NCBI GenBank assembly: GCA_027574665.1
Contig: CM050648.1
Location: forward strand, 67,535,363 to 67,599,362
Length of the DNA: 64,000 bases
Direction of reading: 5' to 3'
Source: Rhynochetos jubatus
Taxonomy: Eukaryota > Chordata > Aves > Eurypygiformes > Rhynochetidae
In this document: piece by piece, positions 59,701 to 64,000 of the stretch
How the letters are laid out: the number at the start of each line of letters is the position of its first letter
Numbering within the stretch: the first letter of the stretch is position 1
Position numbers and translations under genes: made by a program
The notes under the pieces: model-generated
Databases searched by the model: none
Told to the model about the DNA's origin: nothing
Seen by the model: only the letters and a program-made list of their open reading frames with translations

Positions 59701-61540
59701 TAAGGCAGTTCACAAAATCCATATGTTAAATATAAATTAAGGTTTTGTAGTAGTAACATGTGGTTACTTGATGGATTCATATTTACAGGCTTTTTTTGTG
59801 TCAGTTTTCTCCATGTCTTTCACATAGGTAGGCTGCAGATGTGCTTCTAAACCTCTTCCTTTCTATGTAATATATCATATTTTAATTACTTTCCATTCTT
59901 TTTTCATTTGAGTCACATGTGAAAGAAATTCTTGGCTAATCCCAGGTGAGTTCTATAAATAACCTTTTATGTAGAAAAGATTTTTTTCATTCCAGTAGCT
60001 CTATTTTATTCTTAGAGTTGTGTTCAAACTTTTTGTCTAAGCAAGCAACCTGTATTTCTGCTAAGGAGTTGCTTTTATAAGTCAAAGAAAAGTCTTTTAC
60101 CTCTTCATCACCTGTAGGAAACCAAACATCATGGTCTTTCTGTTCACTTTAGTGTGTTTGGGAATAAATCATAAAATATTATTTTATATAATCTTATACA
60201 TAGAAGTGCTTGCAAAACTTATTCTGACATAGAAAAGGAATCATGAATCTTTCGTAAAAATACTTGAACTATGGACATGCTTAAATGATATTTTTTGGTT
60301 TTACTAGTTATGAGTTTCCTTTGTGCAAAAACAACTAGTGCAGTTTTCTTCCTAAAGCTTCTATGCTTGTTGTACTTAAAAGAATGGGAAGAAACAATTT
60401 GCAAGAGTACCATCAACCAAAGACGCCCTGGCCAATGGATGAAGGTATTTTCCTGGATGAAATCAAACACCATTATTGTTTGATTTATCTGCAGCAGAGA
60501 AACAATCACAGAAGCTTTTGTGATAGTTTTTGTCTTAGTGAGGTCTCATAGGCGAGGTTAAAACTTGGTGCTTGTCCCCAAAACTTTACCAGATATCTAA
60601 GTGCCTTGACACTGCATGACTTGTTTATAATTTTGTGATTCAGTTTCCACAGTGAGAAATGTGGATAATATTTTGCAAAAGCACTCTGAGACTCACAGAT
60701 GTAAAGTGCTGAATAACAACTACATGTTCATGTTCAAGTTATGTGACCAATTCTCAGTAGATGGTTTTATTTTCCTGTTGTTGTTGGATACACTGGACCC
60801 ATCTGTATACACAAGATACATTTAAGTACGTTTAGTAGGATGCTTGCTGTTGGAAAGAATTTCCAAAGACATTGAATCAGCAGCCCAGGAATTGAAAGAG
60901 CGAGTACATTTTTTATCAGAGTACTGGCAAGTCTGTTCTGCACACTTCTGCCTTCCTGCTTGGGCCAAATAGAACTCTGTGGACACAGAAACTGAAGAAC
61001 AGCTTGGCTTTAATCAAACAAGCTAAACACTAGTCATAAAATGCACTTTATTTCCATTTCTGTTTTGAGGCTATGCATAGATTCTGTTTTACGCACTAAG
61101 TATATGTTGTGCAATAATTAGCTATGTCATTAATCGTTTTATAATGAAATATATATGGCACCAGGAAAATACTTAGAGTTTTACACATGAAATCATAATG
61201 TCTGTTTCCATAAAATTTTAATGACATTTCTGTCCTGTCCTGCAGAGCACACAACATATTTGCGAGGTTGTCCTCTGTGCAGGAAGTGCATAAGGAACAA
61301 TGAGGTAGGATTCAACTATTTTGTACATGACACAGAAAGCTAAGAACAATCATAACCCTGTTTATGAGAAAACAAAATCTCTCTGGAGTAATTTCTGGGC
61401 AGCACCGATCACATTTTTTCCCTTATACAAACTAAATCCACAGTCTAGGCTAGTGACCTAAATAAATAAATACAAGATGAAGACTCTGAGAGCTTTTGGT
61501 GGAGAGAGGTTCATGGACAGGATAATGCTTTAAAAATTGT
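56711..61540. other. AT-rich unique noncoding sequence
   Basis: About 4.8 kb without a supportable gene. The first 250 bp may still be decayed LINE. Frames are all under 100 codons (the longest is 60,219-60,509 minus, 96 codons, unrecognised). A (TTTTA)n run lies at about 59,680-59,703. A less AT-rich patch at 58,555-58,690 is unexplained. Confidence 0.6.
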
Positions 61541-61621
61541 GATTTTTTTGGGTTTTTGGGGTTTTTTTTTGGGGGGGGGGGGGGGGGGGGGGGCGGCGAG
61601 GGAGTGTTTTTTGTGTGTGTT
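61541..61621 (+). repeat. T/G block tract with G23 run
   Basis: Alternating T and G blocks (T7 GGG T5 GGGG T9) lead into 23 consecutive G residues at 61,571-61,593, then CGGCGAGGGAG and a T6/GTGTGTGT stretch. It is a strong G-quadruplex candidate on the plus strand. The poly-glycine frames across it are artefacts. The true length may differ because long G runs are error-prone in sequencing. Confidence 0.92.
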
Positions 61622-63291
61622 CTGCTTGTCTCAAAACAGAATGGACTTCAAGAAATCATACTCCAGAAGGAGCTCGAGAGAGTCCAATATGTATCCCATG
61701 CATATTCTCTCAGGTGGCCTTTTCAAACCATGACTTACTGAGTGCTCCAAGAGATGTAAGTAGTGGTTGCACTATCGCTCAGTATCTATTGAGAACTCTT
61801 CTGCTCAATGCTTGTGAGCATTACTATTCCATGTAGCCTTTTAACCAAGTAAATTTGGAGTTGCTATTACTTATAAGAAGCCGCAGGCTTCTCTTAGACC
61901 TCAGGAACTCCAAGGTTTTGCTGGGGCTTTTCTTACCCTGCCTGGAGATGTGGTTTAACTTGCAATGGTGTTAGCTCATTTAATGATCAGGTAACTCTTA
62001 CCTACTTTGTTTTAGCTTTTGCTTAACTTTGCACAGTTGCTTTTGTTTTTCACACTTTGTAATTAATACACAGTAATAACAGATAGTTACTCATGTGGAA
62101 GAAAGGATCCATTGTCATGGAATAAAATGCAGCATAGAGGAGTAAAGACATGGGACAATAGCAGACAACCTGAAAATACAGGGAAAGTGTGATATTGGAG
62201 ACTCCAGAGCTATAAGAAACGGACTTATGGCCAATTATTGCTCATCACAGGAATGTCAACTTGGGAGCTATTAAAACCTGGTTTAGTTACAACAAAGAAA
62301 GCAAAGGACAAGTACCCAATGTATGTAAAACACATATGCATATAAAAATTTAGATGTAACCTGGACTTTCAGAAAATAAAGATAGAACAAGGAGTAGAAC
62401 AGGTTAGTAAACACATAAAGTTGCTCTAAGCAGATCCTAATGTCAGGAGGAAGACACTATCACTATCACCACCATACCATTCCTAGCAAAGGACTAAGGG
62501 CTGATGACCTGCTGTAACACCTTTTCTCTCCAGAACTTTAGCCGTTGATGTTAGGTACTCAGAGGAGCAGAGGGTGAGCATAATGCTGAGAAAGGGGGAA
62601 ATACTTGAAAGTTTGTATATACATCATTTTGACTCTAATAGAACTAAAACTATAAAAGTTGGCATCATTGCAACCAGACTAATAATACTTATTTCATAAG
62701 ACTTTCATCTTCATTTTAATGGTGTTTTAGTATTTTAAATGAGTATTTAATTATTCTGACAGTAAATTCCTGGGTTTGCGTGTTCCTTTGGTCAAGATTT
62801 GAGTGTGACAATCTTTAGCAGTCTATTCTGTAGTTTAGATGCAAAAAATTGGTAATATATGAGATGCAAATAGAACAGAAAAAAAACAGTGTTTGGGTTT
62901 ATTCCCCAAAACTCTAGAATCTGGACCTTTTTAAAATAATATATTGTTCCTGCAGTCTGGAAAAATAGGTGATCATTCATTGGAGCAAAGCCAACAAGTC
63001 ATTCAAAATCAATTGAAGCTCACTTTTGTGTCAAAAAAGAGCATGTAAAGCTGATGGAGGGAGAGTAATGATGTAGTAATAAGCATTTCTGTTTGCATAT
63101 TTTGTAAGGTTTACAGGATTCTCAGCAACATATGCATCCCCAGAGTGGATGGACTCTAACTTCTGTGGTGTAAGACAAAGATTCATAATCTCCATAAGAC
63201 AGCTGCACTTCCTTTCTGTTGCATAAATGGTTTCTTGACAGGTCAGAAAGTGGTGCTTAGCTCTTTTTCAGCTGAAGATCTACTACATTAG
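61622..63291. other. unique noncoding sequence
   Basis: No recognisable gene, RNA or transposon; frames are short and without motifs. I see nothing specific in it. Confidence 0.6.
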
Positions 63292-63356
63292 TTTTTTTTT
63301 TTTTCCTCTTTCTCAGCTAATGTTATTTCCTGATGATTGGGAGGGGGGGAGGGGGG
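63292..63356. repeat. T13 run and nearby G-rich tract
   Basis: T13 at 63,292-63,304, then about 30 unique bases, then GGGAGGGGGGGAGGGGGG at 63,339-63,356. The G tract has three long G-runs and could contribute to a quadruplex. Both are simple low-complexity sequence. Confidence 0.88.
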
Positions 63357-63394
63357 TGTCCTTTTTTTTCTTCAAAGTTCATGGAATTTTTTAG

Positions 63395-63700
63395 CAGTTT
63401 TCTTACAATTTCATACCCAAAAATGAAGGCAATATTCCAAGTAAGGCTGCATTGTGTCTGTAAAGGGATGGTTGTTTATTACTTCTCTGCTTTCAGAAAT
63501 GAAGTCTCTGTGTGGACAGTTGAAAATTGGTTCATTATTTTTTGTAGTTAACACACTCTAAGATCAAGTCTAATTTGCTGAATATTCCCACACCCCTGTT
63601 GCTTTCCAGAGAGCATTCTTCTTTTGGATTTTTAAATAAGGGAATCAGAATGTAATTCTTTTATTTTCCAGACTTTGTAATATTTACATCCCTCTTTTTT
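63395..63700 (-). mobile_element. possible ancient CR1-type LINE fragment, minus strand
   Basis: AATATTCCAAGTAAGGCTG with the bases after it resembles the reverse complement of the ORF2 3' region ('cagtattcaaggtgtggg...'). GGATTTTTAAATAAGGGAAT plus TTATTTTCCAGACTTTG resembles the segment upstream of it ('tttaaaaattggcgtcacattagc...tccagtca'). The order fits a minus-strand element with an internal deletion. No protein motif survives, so this is tentative and may run past the window edge. Confidence 0.3.
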
Positions 63701-64000
63701 CATTCCATTTTTATTTCCTCATGATGAAAATTCTTTGTCAAACCTCAAGTGGTTGAAGGTAACTTTTTTATATTGACATTGTAACTGATGGCTTTTGTTA
63801 GTGGTAGCTTGCTACCTCTGCTGGGTTTTATAATCATTATATCTTCTGGGGTGCTATTCACATTGTGTCAACTGTATAAATTTTAAGGACCTTCTGAACA
63901 GCCATCAGGTGTGCCAAGAATTTTTACAACAAAAGCCTTGCAGGCTATGGGAGGTTGACTGAAGTCAGAATGGTTGCAACAGAAAATAATGTAGTATAAT
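63701..64000. other. AT-rich sequence to the window edge
   Basis: No gene or recognisable repeat. It may be the continuation of the tentative LINE fragment on its left. Confidence 0.5.

Noticed and set aside
1..64000. tRNA genes
   Set aside because: No A-box plus B-box pair with a cloverleaf was noticed on either strand by eye. A covariance search was not possible here.

Overview
This window looks like part of a bird genome. The main evidence is avian CR1 LINE 3' ends, seen on both strands (for example 5,071-5,229 and 24,971-25,350). Their tails contain the conserved 'tagaatcatagaatgg / gttggaagggacc' block in reverse complement, or the forward 'ccaacccaaaccattctatg' form. There is also a decayed avian-type endogenous retroviral LTR at 3,470-4,412. 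Base composition is AT-rich throughout. I found no convincing protein-coding exon, rRNA or tRNA. The window reads as intergenic (gene-desert) or deep-intronic sequence.

Layout. 1-15 kb is mostly unique AT-rich DNA with the LTR, one short CR1 tail (5.1 kb), an A-rich tract (9.1 kb), a pyrimidine-rich tract (14.3 kb) and an unexplained GC-rich block (15.08-15.43 kb). 15-33.7 kb is unique DNA with an interrupted poly-G tract (16.85 kb), a CR1 tail scrap (18.2 kb), a 380-bp CR1 3' fragment (25.0 kb) and simple repeats. 33.8-35.8 kb is an old plus-strand LINE of CR1 type. The end of its endonuclease domain, part of the linker, the reverse-transcriptase region and the 3' part can be followed, and a 319-bp structured GGAA/GGCA/GGGC microsatellite lies between endonuclease and linker. 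38.0-38.4 kb has two younger CR1 pieces in the wrong order relative to a CR1 consensus. 40.56 kb has another CR1 tail.

42.5-43.8 kb is the best-looking candidate for a conserved regulatory block: no repeats, more CpG than its surroundings, and many homeodomain-like and HMG-box-like words. I cannot test conservation here. 54.3-56.7 kb holds a second, minus-strand ancient CR1-type LINE relic. It can be followed from its 3' end through the C-terminal part of the reverse transcriptase and the linker into the endonuclease domain. Weaker traces of similar elements are at 51.6-52.0 and 63.4-63.7 kb. The rest is unique AT-rich sequence and short simple repeats, including a G23 tract at 61.57 kb.

There are no genes here to work together. 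The visible biology is a record of LINE and LTR insertion, decay and microsatellite growth, plus possible regulatory islands. I did not find a new defence, metabolic or secretion system and do not claim one. LINE and LTR identifications rest on my recall of family consensus sequences, with no database search.
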